Shown: positions 1-11,838 of the stretch, piece after piece
Layout: each line of letters begins with the position of its first letter
Position numbering within the stretch: position 1 is the first letter of the stretch
NCBI GenBank assembly: GCA_027923965.1
Contig: AP026969.1
Location: 2,542,001 to 2,606,000 of the forward strand
DNA from: Comamonadaceae bacterium OS-1
GTDB lineage: Bacteria; Pseudomonadota; Gammaproteobacteria; Burkholderiales; Burkholderiaceae_C
Reading direction: 5' to 3'
DNA length: 64,000 nt
Program-made: the position numbers and the translations under genes
The notes under the pieces: generated by a model
Database searches by the model: none
What the model was told of the DNA's origin: nothing
What the model saw: the letters and a program-made list of their open reading frames with translations, nothing else

Positions 1-2626
<2,626 letters not shown>

Positions 2627-2632
2627 GGAGCC

Positions 2633-3238
2633 ATGAGCACCGCCATGGGATTCGCGCAAAAACTACCCTATTACATCCAGCCAGCAGACTATTTGCTGCT
2701 GGAAGAAAAGGCCGAGTTCAAGCACGAGTATCTCGATGGCGTGATCTACGACTGGCAAGGCGCGGGGCCTTGGGGCATGGCGGGCGGCAGCATTCTGCAC
2801 GGCCGAACCATCCTGAACACCGTCGTATCGCTTCACCGCCAATTGGGCAAGCAGCCCTGCATGCTGCTGTCCAGCGAAGTGCGGCTCCACACCGCCGACC
2901 AGTCGGCGTATTTTTATCCCGACGTGGTCATCACCTGCAGTGCAGCCGATCGCAGTCGCAATGATGCAATCTCTGAACCCACCCTCGTCGTGGAGGTGCT
3001 CAGCCCGTCCACCGAAATGTTTGACCGGGGCGACAAATTCAAGGTGTACCGCAGTTTTGAAACCCTGCAAACCTATGTGCTGATTTCTCCGGAGCGCCGC
3101 ACGATTGAGGTATTTAGCCGCGCCAACAACTGGTCGGCCATACCCGGCCAACAGCAGGCATTGCGTGGAACCGAATGCCTGGACCTGCACGCCTTGGGCC
3201 TCCAATTGATGGCCAGTGACGTGTTTGCCCCCCTCTGA
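2633..3238 (+). CDS. Uma2-family (DUF820) PD-(D/E)XK endonuclease-like protein
   Basis: 201 residues. The fold is recognised from the N-terminal [20 protein letters not shown] segment and the nuclease-like core YFYPDVVIT (PD) followed by [13 protein letters not shown] (E-x-L). Family members are predicted restriction-like nucleases, abundant in cyanobacteria; their biological role is largely unknown. It begins 6 nt after the pyrG stop and ends 22 nt before kdsA, so it is probably co-transcribed with both. It is not a usual member of the pyrG-kdsA block, so it looks like an insertion. Start ATG 2633 is preceded by AAGGAG. A second in-frame ATG lies at 2645. Confidence 0.85.
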   Translation: MSTAMGFAQKLPYYIQPADYLLLEEKAEFKHEYLDGVIYDWQGAGPWGMAGGSILHGRTILNTVVSLHRQLGKQPCMLLSSEVRLHTADQSAYFYPDVVITCSAADRSRNDAISEPTLVVEVLSPSTEMFDRGDKFKVYRSFETLQTYVLISPERRTIEVFSRANNWSAIPGQQQALRGTECLDLHALGLQLMASDVFAPL

Positions 3239-3260
3239 GTCCTCCTACACCCTAAAAACC

Positions 3261-4118
3261 ATGCAACTCTGTAACTTCACCATCGGCCTGGACCAGCCCT
3301 TCTTCCTTATCGCAGGCCCCTGCGTCATCGAGTCCGAGCAGTTGCAGATGGACACTGCAGGTACGCTGAAGGAAATCACCAGCGCTTTAGGCATTCCATT
3401 CATCTTCAAGAGCAGCTTCGACAAGGCCAACCGCAGCAGCGGCAGCACTTTCCGTGGCCCCGGTATCGACAAGGGACTGGAGATTCTGGCCAAGGTCAAG
3501 CGCGAACTGGGCGTGCCGGTGCTGACCGACATCCACGACGAATCGCAAATTGCCCAGGTCTGCAGCGTGGTCGATGTGCTGCAAACGCCGGCCTTCCTGT
3601 GCCGCCAGACCGACTTCATCCGCGCCGTGGCCCAGTCGGGCAAGCCGGTGAACATCAAAAAGGGCCAGTTCCTGGCCCCGGGCGACATGAAGAACGTGAT
3701 CGACAAGGCCCGCGCCGCCGCCAAAGAGGCGGGCCTGGAAACCGACAACTTCATGGCCTGCGAACGCGGTGCCAGCTTTGGCTACAACAACCTGGTCAGC
3801 GACATGCGCAGCCTGGCCATCATGCGCGAGACCCTGGCCCCGGTGGTGTTCGATGCCACCCACTCGGTGCAACTGCCCGGCGGCAACGGCACCAGCAGCG
3901 GCGGCATGCGCGAGATGGTGCCGGTGCTGGCCCGCGCCGCGGTGGCCGTGGGCGTGGCCGGTGTGTTCATGGAAACCCACCCCGACCCCAGCAAAGCCAT
4001 GAGCGACGGCCCCAACGCCGTACCCCTGAAACACATGCGCGCCCTGCTGGAAACCCTGGTGGCGCTGGACCGCGTGACCAAGAAAAACGGTTACCTGGAA
4101 AATTCCTTCTCCGCGTAA
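3261..4118 (+). CDS. kdsA: 3-deoxy-8-phosphooctulonate synthase (KDO-8-phosphate synthase)
   Basis: Condenses phosphoenolpyruvate with arabinose-5-phosphate to KDO-8-phosphate for lipopolysaccharide inner core; cytoplasmic TIM barrel. 285 residues, typical length. Starts [15 protein letters not shown], then the diagnostic [41 protein letters not shown] and METHPDP signatures. The longer frame from 3216 overlaps the preceding gene, and ATG 3261 gives the family start. KdsA indicates an LPS-bearing Gram-negative cell. Confidence 0.98.
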   Translation: MQLCNFTIGLDQPFFLIAGPCVIESEQLQMDTAGTLKEITSALGIPFIFKSSFDKANRSSGSTFRGPGIDKGLEILAKVKRELGVPVLTDIHDESQIAQVCSVVDVLQTPAFLCRQTDFIRAVAQSGKPVNIKKGQFLAPGDMKNVIDKARAAAKEAGLETDNFMACERGASFGYNNLVSDMRSLAIMRETLAPVVFDATHSVQLPGGNGTSSGGMREMVPVLARAAVAVGVAGVFMETHPDPSKAMSDGPNAVPLKHMRALLETLVALDRVTKKNGYLENSFSA

Positions 4119-4209
4119 CTGCGGATCTGCAACAGTTACAACCCGCGAACAATCGGTGCATTGACGCGTGCGCGACACCAAAGCCATGCAAGAATTCAGG
4201 GCTGTATAA

Positions 4210-5553
<1,344 letters not shown>

Positions 5554-5562
5554 GGTCCGCCC

Positions 5563-5841
5563 ATGGCTTCCCGTGTAGTCCCCATCGTCTTACTGGCTTT
5601 GCTGGCGATACTGCACGGGCAGCTATGGTTTGGGCGCGGCAGTATTTCCGAGGTAACGCGTCTCCAGCAAAAGCTGGAGACGCTGCAAGAGCACAACGCC
5701 CAGGCGCAGCGGGTCAACGACCAGCTCGGCGCCGAGGTGCGGGACCTGAAAGAGGGCCTGGAAATGGTCGAAGAACGTGCCCGTTTCGAGCTGGGCATGG
5801 TCAAGTCCAACGAAATTTTCGTGCACATTTCGCCAAAGTAA
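5563..5841 (+). CDS. ftsB: Cell division protein FtsB
   Basis: Small bitopic inner-membrane protein of the FtsQBL divisome complex. 92 residues: a membrane helix at about residues 4-20 (VPIVLLALLAILHGQLWFG) followed by a coiled coil (EVTRLQQKLETLQEHNAQ) and the family ending ERARFELGMVKSNEIF. It starts 9 nt after eno, the conserved linkage in beta- and gamma-proteobacteria. Length and layout are normal. Confidence 0.96.
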   Translation: MASRVVPIVLLALLAILHGQLWFGRGSISEVTRLQQKLETLQEHNAQAQRVNDQLGAEVRDLKEGLEMVEERARFELGMVKSNEIFVHISPK

Positions 5842-5842
5842 G

Positions 5843-6490
5843 TTGATCAAAATCGCTTTGCTGGGTGCCGAGAGCACCGGCAAGACCCAGATGGCTACGG
5901 CCATCACCGCCACCCTGCGCAGCCAGGGCCACAGCGTATCCCCCATTTCTGAGACATTGCGCCTGTGGTGCGATGCCGCAGGCCGTACGCCGCGGGCCGA
6001 CGAGCAACAAGGCATTGCCCAGGCGCACACCGAGCGCATCGCCCAAGCCCCCGAAGCCACCTATTTGATAGCCGACACCACCGCGCTGATGACCGCCGTT
6101 TACAGCGACGTGCTGTTTGGCGACCCTAGCCTGTACGCTGCCGCACTGGAGCAGCAAAAGCATTTTGATTTGACGCTGGTCATGGGCCTGGACCTGCCCT
6201 GGGCCGCCGACCCCCTGCGCGACGGCCCGCACAGCCGCACACCGGTGGATACGGCGCTGCGGGCAGCATTGGCACGGGGCAATGTGCCCTACCAGGTGGT
6301 TTACGGCAAAGACCAGGCCCGCACCCGCAACGCCCTGCATGCTATTGAAAAAATAGCTACAAATGCAGGTGCGACCGGCGGACAGGCCCGATTTTCTTCA
6401 AAAAATGCGACGCCCTGGACCTGGAACTGCGAAAAGTGCAGCGACCCGGAGTGCGAGCACCGGCTGTTTACCGCCCTACTGCACCGCTGA
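5843..6490 (+). CDS. P-loop ATPase of the NadR/Ttd14-like AAA family
   Basis: 215 residues from a TTG start at 5843, one base after the ftsB stop; the frame can be opened upstream to 5777 but only inside ftsB. Walker A is GAESTGKT at residues 8-15. The family includes the ribosylnicotinamide kinase domain of NadR, so a nucleoside kinase role is possible, but no substrate can be assigned. The C-terminus carries a cysteine cluster NCEKCSDPECEHR (C-x2-C-x4-C-x-H) that could bind zinc. Codons at 6340-6362 coincide with the AT-rich stem of the dispersed repeat. The 3' end overlaps convergent hslO by 15 nt. Confidence 0.75.
   Translation: MIKIALLGAESTGKTQMATAITATLRSQGHSVSPISETLRLWCDAAGRTPRADEQQGIAQAHTERIAQAPEATYLIADTTALMTAVYSDVLFGDPSLYAAALEQQKHFDLTLVMGLDLPWAADPLRDGPHSRTPVDTALRAALARGNVPYQVVYGKDQARTRNALHAIEKIATNAGATGGQARFSSKNATPWTWNCEKCSDPECEHRLFTALLHR
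6340..6362 (+). repeat. Half copy of the two-stem repeat, R2 (inside ATPase gene)
   Basis: TGCTATTGAAAAAATAGCTA is the AT-rich stem of the family; the GC stem is missing. It is translated as HAIEKIAT. A short match, so chance resemblance is possible. Confidence 0.4.
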
Positions 6491-7465
6491 GGGGCCGGGC
6501 AGGCTGGCATCCGGCGTGGTGAACAGCTGCGCCGCGTCCACCGCGTCAAAGCGGTATTGCTTGCCGCAGAACTCGCAGGCCACCTCCACCTCCTCGCGCT
6601 CGGCCAGGATGCCTTCCACCTCGTCGGTGCCCAGGCTGCGGATCATCGCGCCCACGCGGTCGCGGCTGCAGGTGCAGGCGAACTTCGGCGCGGTGGGGCC
6701 GATGTGCGGGCTGAACATCAGCACCTGCTCTTCCCAGAACAGGCGGCGCAGGATGGTGTCCACGTCCAGCGTCAGCAGCTCTTCGCGCTTCAGGGTGCCG
6801 GCCAGGGTGGCGATGCGGTTGTAGTGCTCGTTGAGGCCAATCTCGTTTTCATTAGCCTCACTGGTCACACTGCCCGCCAGGTTCTTTTCACCCTGGATGG
6901 GCAGGCGCTGGATCAGCAGCCCGGCGGCCACGTTCTCGTCGGCGGCCAGCACCAGCAAGGTGTCGAGCTGCTCGCTTTGCAGCATGTAGTGCTGCAGCAC
7001 GTCGCTGAGCTTTTCCAGCTTTTCCTTGTTGTCGCCAAACAGCGGCACCACGCCCTGGTAGGGTTGCTGGCCGGGGAACCGGTCCTTCGGGTCCAGCGTG
7101 ATGGCGCAGCGGCCCTGGTTGTCCAGGTTAACCATCTGGCTCAGCGTGGCATCTACAGGCACCTCGCCCATCACGCTGGCGGTGGTGCGCAGGCTGAAGT
7201 CGGGCTGCACCTCCACCACGGCCAGCTTGACCGGGCCGTCGCCAAAAATCTGCAGCACCACCGCGCCGTTGAACTTGATGTTGGACTGCATCAGCACGCC
7301 CGCAGCGGTCATTTCGCCCAGCAGCTCGGCAACAGGAGCGGGATACGCCCCGGTGGTGGTGTTGGAGGCGCGGCGGCGCAAGATTTCTTGCCAGGCATCG
7401 GTCAGGCGCACGATGCAGCCGCGCACGGGCAGGCCGTCGAATAAAAATTTATGGAGTTCAGACAC
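6476..7465 (-). CDS. hslO: Redox-regulated chaperone Hsp33
   Basis: Cytoplasmic holdase activated by oxidation through release of zinc from four cysteines. 329 residues, somewhat longer than the E. coli protein. The N-terminus is MSELHKFLFDGLPVRG; the C-terminal redox switch is visible as CTCSRDRV (C-x-C) and CEFCGKQY (C-x2-C). Between them is the family sequence GTDEVEGILAEREEVEV. The gene ends convergently inside the last codons of the upstream P-loop ATPase gene (15-nt overlap). Confidence 0.96.
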   Translation of the reverse strand: MSELHKFLFDGLPVRGCIVRLTDAWQEILRRRASNTTTGAYPAPVAELLGEMTAAGVLMQSNIKFNGAVVLQIFGDGPVKLAVVEVQPDFSLRTTASVMGEVPVDATLSQMVNLDNQGRCAITLDPKDRFPGQQPYQGVVPLFGDNKEKLEKLSDVLQHYMLQSEQLDTLLVLAADENVAAGLLIQRLPIQGEKNLAGSVTSEANENEIGLNEHYNRIATLAGTLKREELLTLDVDTILRRLFWEEQVLMFSPHIGPTAPKFACTCSRDRVGAMIRSLGTDEVEGILAEREEVEVACEFCGKQYRFDAVDAAQLFTTPDASLPGPSAVQ

Positions 7466-7514
7466 AGGGGATTCCTAACTTTGTACAGGCCGAGGTAGAA
7501 GCGGATGTGGGGGT

Positions 7515-8039
7515 TCAGGCCAGCTTTTGCAAGCCGCTCCGAAAGCGCCGGGCGTTGGCGACATAGCCCTGGGCGCTGCGCTGCAGGCCTTCGATTTGCG
7601 CCGGTGTGAGCGCGCGCGCCACCTTGGCCGGGCTGCCGATGATCAGGCTGCCGTCGGGAAATTCTTTGCCCTCGGTGACCAGCGCGCCCGCGCCGACCAG
7701 GCAGTTCTTGCCAATACGGGCCCCGTTGAGCACCACCGCGCCAATGCCGACCAGCGAGCCGTCGCCCACGGTGCAGCCGTGCAGCATCACCTGGTGGCCG
7801 ATGGTGACGTTCTCGCCAATCGTCAGCGGCACGCCCTGGTCGGTGTGCAGCACGCTCAGGTCCTGCACGTTGGAGCCCCGGCCGATGCTGATGCGGTGGT
7901 TGTCACCGCGCACCACCACGCCAAACCAGACGCTGCTGTCCTCGCCCAACACCACGTCGCCCATGACTTCGGCGCTGTCCGCCACCCAAGCCGTGGCCGC
8001 CACTTGCGGCGCAATTCCATCCAATGCATACAGAGCCAT
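7515..8039 (-). CDS. Gamma-class carbonic anhydrase-like hexapeptide-repeat protein (YrdA/PaaY type)
   Basis: 174 residues of left-handed beta-helix hexapeptide repeats (for example [42 protein letters not shown]). The zinc-binding histidines of the gamma-CA fold appear as HTDQG, IGHQ and LHGC. Members bind zinc and some have carbonic anhydrase activity; activity here is not provable from sequence. It lies 49 nt upstream of hslO on the same strand, and its start is 32 nt from the start of the divergent DUF455 gene. Confidence 0.9.
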   Translation of the reverse strand: MALYALDGIAPQVAATAWVADSAEVMGDVVLGEDSSVWFGVVVRGDNHRISIGRGSNVQDLSVLHTDQGVPLTIGENVTIGHQVMLHGCTVGDGSLVGIGAVVLNGARIGKNCLVGAGALVTEGKEFPDGSLIIGSPAKVARALTPAQIEGLQRSAQGYVANARRFRSGLQKLA

Positions 8040-8071
8040 ACAGCTTCTCCCATGTTTTTACAATTGTAGGT

Positions 8072-8881
8072 ATGGAACTCCGAACCCGCGCCCTGCAAAC
8101 CCTGTGCCTCACCGATCCAGCACAAAAAGTGGCTTCTACGCTTTCTCTACAAGCACAAACAGCTACGCTTTCGATAGCAAAACTAGATTTTGAGCCTTTC
8201 GGCGAGCCACCCGGCCGCCCGGCCCGGCCGGTGCTGGTGGAGCGGGTGGTCAAGCCGCAGCGCTCGCCCTTTACCCCCGACGGGCTGGCCACGCTGCTGC
8301 ACACGGTGGCGCATATCGAGTTCAACGCCATCAACCTGGCCCTGGATGCCGCCTGGCGCTTTGACGGCATGCCCGATGCCTTCTACCGCGACTGGGTGCG
8401 CGTGGCCGCCGAGGAAGCCCACCACTTCAGCCTGCTGCGCGCCCACCTGCAAAGCCTGGAAGGTGAAAAAGGCCAACGCTGGGACTATGGCGACTTTCCT
8501 GCCCACGACGGCCTGTGGACGGTGTGCGCTGCCACCGCGGGCGACGTGGTGGCCCGCATGGCCCTGGTACCGCGCACGCTGGAGGCGCGCGGCCTGGACG
8601 CGACACCGCTGATCCAGGCCAAGCTGCGCCGGGTGGCCACGCCGCAGGCGCTGCGGGCGGTGGAGATTCTGGACACCATCTTGAACGACGAGGTGGGCCA
8701 CGTGGCCATTGGCAACCACTGGTACCGCTGGCTGTGCCAACGTGACGGGCTGGACCCGGTGGCGCACTACCGGGTGCTGGCCCAGCGCTATGACGCGCCC
8801 ACGCCCAAGCCACCCTTCAATACCCAGGCACGTTTACAGGCCGGGTTTACCGACGAAGAACTGGCGCTTTTGCTGGCATAG
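8072..8881 (+). CDS. DUF455 ferritin-like protein
   Basis: 269 residues from ATG 8072; the longer frame from 8024 would run into the divergent neighbour's start. Ferritin-like four-helix metal ligands are visible as HIEFNAI, AEEAHHFS and NDEVGHVAIG, the E/ExxH pattern of di-iron proteins. The family's reaction is not established (distant resemblance to MiaE-type hydroxylases). Residues about 19-37 (VASTLSLQAQTATLSIAKL) are encoded by a copy of the dispersed two-stem repeat, so the N-terminal linker appears to be repeat-derived. Confidence 0.85.
   Translation: MELRTRALQTLCLTDPAQKVASTLSLQAQTATLSIAKLDFEPFGEPPGRPARPVLVERVVKPQRSPFTPDGLATLLHTVAHIEFNAINLALDAAWRFDGMPDAFYRDWVRVAAEEAHHFSLLRAHLQSLEGEKGQRWDYGDFPAHDGLWTVCAATAGDVVARMALVPRTLEARGLDATPLIQAKLRRVATPQALRAVEILDTILNDEVGHVAIGNHWYRWLCQRDGLDPVAHYRVLAQRYDAPTPKPPFNTQARLQAGFTDEELALLLA
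8126..8181 (-). repeat. Two-stem repeat, copy R3 (inside DUF455 gene)
   Basis: Read on the minus strand: TTTGCTATCGAAAGCGTAGC, then TGTTTGTGCTTGTAGAGAAA and GCGTAGAAGCCACTT, matching the family along nearly its whole length but with decayed stems. Fully inside the coding frame. Confidence 0.6.
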
Positions 8882-8938
8882 TCGGTTACTCCACCGCTTG
8901 CTTACAAGTTACGATACGTAACAATCCAAACGTCCCCC

Positions 8939-10186
8939 ATGCCTGCATCCGATCCCTCCGCCCCTGCCGCCGCGCCTGTTGACACCGGCACGGTGGTCAT
9001 TGCCCGCCAGCCCATCATGGATGCCCAGCGCGAGGTGGTGGCTTACGAGCTGTTTGACCGCTCTACGGTATCGCACAACGCCGCCAGCGATGTGGCCCTG
9101 GTGTTCAATGCCATGACCCATACCGGCAACGAATCGCTGGTGGGCAAAAAGACCATCTTCGTAAACTGCACGCACGAGAGCCTGTCGGGCGGCCACTTGG
9201 ACCTGATCCAGCCGGAAAAAGTGGTGCTGGAAGTCGGCCCCGTGCCCGGCCACGCGAGCGCCGACATCGCGGCGCGCCAGCAAACCCTGCTGGAACTGCA
9301 CCAGCGCGGCTTTCGGCTGGCATTCAACCACACGGTGCTGGCCCCGGTGTATGCCTCGTGGCAGCCGCTGGCCTCGTTTGTGAAACTGGACCTGATGGCC
9401 CTCAAACCCGAGCAGTTGCAGGTGATCGTGGCCGCCGTGAAGGCCCGCACACCGGCCGCGGTGGTGGCCGAAAAGGTGGAAACCGTGGAGCAGTTCAGCG
9501 CCCTGCTGTCCTATGGGGCCACGCTGTTCCAGGGCTACTGGTTCGCGCGCCCGGATGTGATCAAGACCAAGGTTGTCAGCCCCGGCCAGGCCCATGTGCT
9601 GCAGTTGATCAACCTGGTGCGCAACCAGGCCAGCACCGACGAGATCGAGAGCGTGCTGAAAAAAGACGCCGTGCTGGGCTTCAACCTGCTGCGGTTGATC
9701 AACTCGGCAGGCTTTGGCATGGACCGCGAGATCACCTCGTTTCGCCAGGCGGTGATGCTGATGGGCCTGAAAAAGCTGTTCCGCTGGGCCGCCCTGCTGC
9801 TCACCTCCAAGGCCAACGGCACCCCTGCGGCGGTGGGCACCATGGCCGTGGTGCGCGGGCGCATGATGGAGCTGCTGGCCACCGGCACCCTGACCCCCGA
9901 AGAATGCGACGGGGCCTTCGTGGTCGGGATTTTCTCGCTGCTCGACGTGATGCTGGGCATGCCGCTGGAACAGGCGCTGGCCCTGCTGTCACTGCCCCCG
10001 GCGGTGGCCGAGGCGCTGCAGCACGGCACGGGGATCTACGGCCCCATGCTGGCCTTGACCAAGGCCTGCGAGAACAACGACGACACCGCCTTCGGTGCTG
10101 CTGCCCTGGCCTTGCAATTCAGCAGCCACCACATCAACATGGCCCACATGGAGGCCTTGGTCTGGGCGGATACCCTGGGCATGTAA
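8939..10186 (+). CDS. EAL-HDOD signalling protein (YuxH type), copy 1
   Basis: 415 residues. The N-terminal half is an EAL-like domain whose catalytic motif is degenerate: VIARQPIMDAQREVVAYELF has ELF where active phosphodiesterases have EAL/EVL, so c-di-GMP hydrolysis is unlikely. The C-terminal half is an HDOD domain (INLVRNQASTDEIESVLKKD, NLLRLINSAGFGM). Family members act as regulatory or c-di-GMP sensing proteins. It is followed 114 nt later by a close paralogue (same architecture and many identical segments), a tandem duplication. Confidence 0.9.
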   Translation: MPASDPSAPAAAPVDTGTVVIARQPIMDAQREVVAYELFDRSTVSHNAASDVALVFNAMTHTGNESLVGKKTIFVNCTHESLSGGHLDLIQPEKVVLEVGPVPGHASADIAARQQTLLELHQRGFRLAFNHTVLAPVYASWQPLASFVKLDLMALKPEQLQVIVAAVKARTPAAVVAEKVETVEQFSALLSYGATLFQGYWFARPDVIKTKVVSPGQAHVLQLINLVRNQASTDEIESVLKKDAVLGFNLLRLINSAGFGMDREITSFRQAVMLMGLKKLFRWAALLLTSKANGTPAAVGTMAVVRGRMMELLATGTLTPEECDGAFVVGIFSLLDVMLGMPLEQALALLSLPPAVAEALQHGTGIYGPMLALTKACENNDDTAFGAAALALQFSSHHINMAHMEALVWADTLGM

Positions 10187-10300
10187 GTTTGTTCAAATCG
10201 GCAACATCTGGTAAATACCCTGATGTCGCCGCTCCTTTGGCGGTAGTTCTTCTCTAGAATGGAAAACGAAGCCTCCGTGGCCCGTAGAACTTACACCGCC

Positions 10301-11581
10301 ATGTCCACCATACCCGACCAACTCCACAGCCTAAGGCACCCCCTGGAACCTGATACTGCCCCCGATAGCCAGGTGCTGATTGCCCGCCAGGCCATCGTGG
10401 ACGAAAACCGTGCCGTTTTCGGTTACGAATTGTTTGACCGCTCCAGCCCGGGCCAAAGCCACACTGTCGACAGCGATGCCGCCCTGCTGGTCAACGCCCT
10501 GTCCTTCACCGATATCGAAACCCTGGTTGGCAAAAAGCTGGTCTTCATCAACTGCACGCTGGAAAGTCTGGCCGGTGGCCACCTGGAGCTGGTGCACCCC
10601 GACAAAGTGGTGCTCGAAGTCCCCCCCGTGCCCGGCAGCAGCCCCGAAGACATCGCCACCCACGCCCTGGTACTGGAAGATTTGCGCAAGCGCGGTTTCC
10701 GGTTTGCCTTCAACCACACCGTGCTGACGCGGGGCTATGCCTCCTGGCGCGCCCTGGCCTCGTTTGTGAAGCTGGACCTGATGGCGCTCAAGCCCGAGCT
10801 GGTGCTGCCGTTTGTGAAGTTCGCCACCGCCAACACCACCGCCCAGATCATTGCCGAAAAGGTCGAGAGCGCCGAGCAGCACCAGTTGCTCACCAGCTAC
10901 GGCATCAAGCTGTTCCAGGGCTACTGGTTTGCCAAGCCCGCGCTGGTCAAGGCGCAAACCGTACGCCCCTCGCAGGCCACCATCCTGCAGCTCATCAACC
11001 TGGTGCGCAAACAGGCCACCACCGCCGAGATCGAAGAACTGCTCAAACGCGACCCCACGCTGTCGTTCAACCTGCTGCGCTTCATCAACTCGTCGGGTTT
11101 CGGGCTGAACTGCGAAATCACCTCGTTCCGCCACGCGGTGATGATCCTGGGCTTGCAAAAGCTGTTCCGCTGGGCCGCCCTGCTGATGACCACCTCGCGC
11201 AGCGACAAGGATGGCCCCGGCCCGGTGGTGGGCCAGACCGCGGTGGTGCGCGGCAAGCTGATGGAGCTGCTGGCCGCCGAAATGCTGGCCCCCGAAGACT
11301 GCGACAACGCCTTCGTAGTGGGCGTTTTTTCCATGCTCGACGTAATGCTGGGCGTGCCGCTGGCCAAGGCCCTGGAGTCCGTGGCCCTGCCCCAGCCGGT
11401 ACTCGACGCCCTGCTGCACCGCACCGGCGTGCTGGCGCCCTTCCTGGCCCTCACCGAAGCCTGCGAAAGCGGCAACGACGAGGTCTTCGCCCGCACCGCC
11501 GAAGCCCTGCATTTGTCCAACAAGCAGGTCAACTGGGCGCACCTGCAGGCCCTGGCCTGGGCCGAAACGCTGGGCGCGTAA
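10301..11581 (+). CDS. EAL-HDOD signalling protein (YuxH type), copy 2
   Basis: 426 residues from ATG 10301 (the frame opens at 10259, but the family N-terminus fits the later ATG). Same layout as its upstream neighbour: degenerate EAL domain (LIARQAIVDENRAVFGYELF) then HDOD (LLKRDPTLSFNLLRFINSSG). Segments such as LASFVKLDLMALKPE and LFRWAALL are shared word for word. It ends 27 nt before a strong hairpin-plus-T terminator formed by repeat copy R4. Function: c-di-GMP-linked or general regulatory scaffold, by family. Confidence 0.9.
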   Translation: MSTIPDQLHSLRHPLEPDTAPDSQVLIARQAIVDENRAVFGYELFDRSSPGQSHTVDSDAALLVNALSFTDIETLVGKKLVFINCTLESLAGGHLELVHPDKVVLEVPPVPGSSPEDIATHALVLEDLRKRGFRFAFNHTVLTRGYASWRALASFVKLDLMALKPELVLPFVKFATANTTAQIIAEKVESAEQHQLLTSYGIKLFQGYWFAKPALVKAQTVRPSQATILQLINLVRKQATTAEIEELLKRDPTLSFNLLRFINSSGFGLNCEITSFRHAVMILGLQKLFRWAALLMTTSRSDKDGPGPVVGQTAVVRGKLMELLAAEMLAPEDCDNAFVVGVFSMLDVMLGVPLAKALESVALPQPVLDALLHRTGVLAPFLALTEACESGNDEVFARTAEALHLSNKQVNWAHLQALAWAETLGA

Positions 11582-11607
11582 ACAGGTTTTAAGCGCTCCT
11601 TTTTTTC

Positions 11608-11663
11608 AGTTCAATATCCATAGCTGCTCACGCTGGCGCCACCAGCACGAGCAGCTTTTTTTT
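11608..11663 (+). repeat. Two-stem repeat, copy R4
   Basis: TTCAATATCCATAGCTGCTC begins the copy, followed by a long GC stem and a T-tract. It lies just 3' of the second EAL-HDOD gene, in the same direction. Confidence 0.75.
11623..11663 (+). terminator. Rho-independent terminator formed by repeat R4
   Basis: GCTGCTCACGCTGG (11623-11636) pairs with CCAGCACGAGCAGC (11642-11655) with two mismatched positions, loop CGCCA, followed by eight T (11656-11663). Ends the second EAL-HDOD transcript. Confidence 0.8.
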
Positions 11664-11838
11664 GCCTGAAATTTGGCCCCAAAACCCTGCATCTCCCGGG
11701 ACACGGCAGCCCATGGGGCCGCATAGGCCCCATGCTGGCCTATTTGGCATTCAAATTGCTTTTTGTGCTTGCATTTAGTAACTTTTGAACACACGATATC
11801 GAGGTTCTGCTCCCTGCCATTGCAACCCGGAAACCCCC

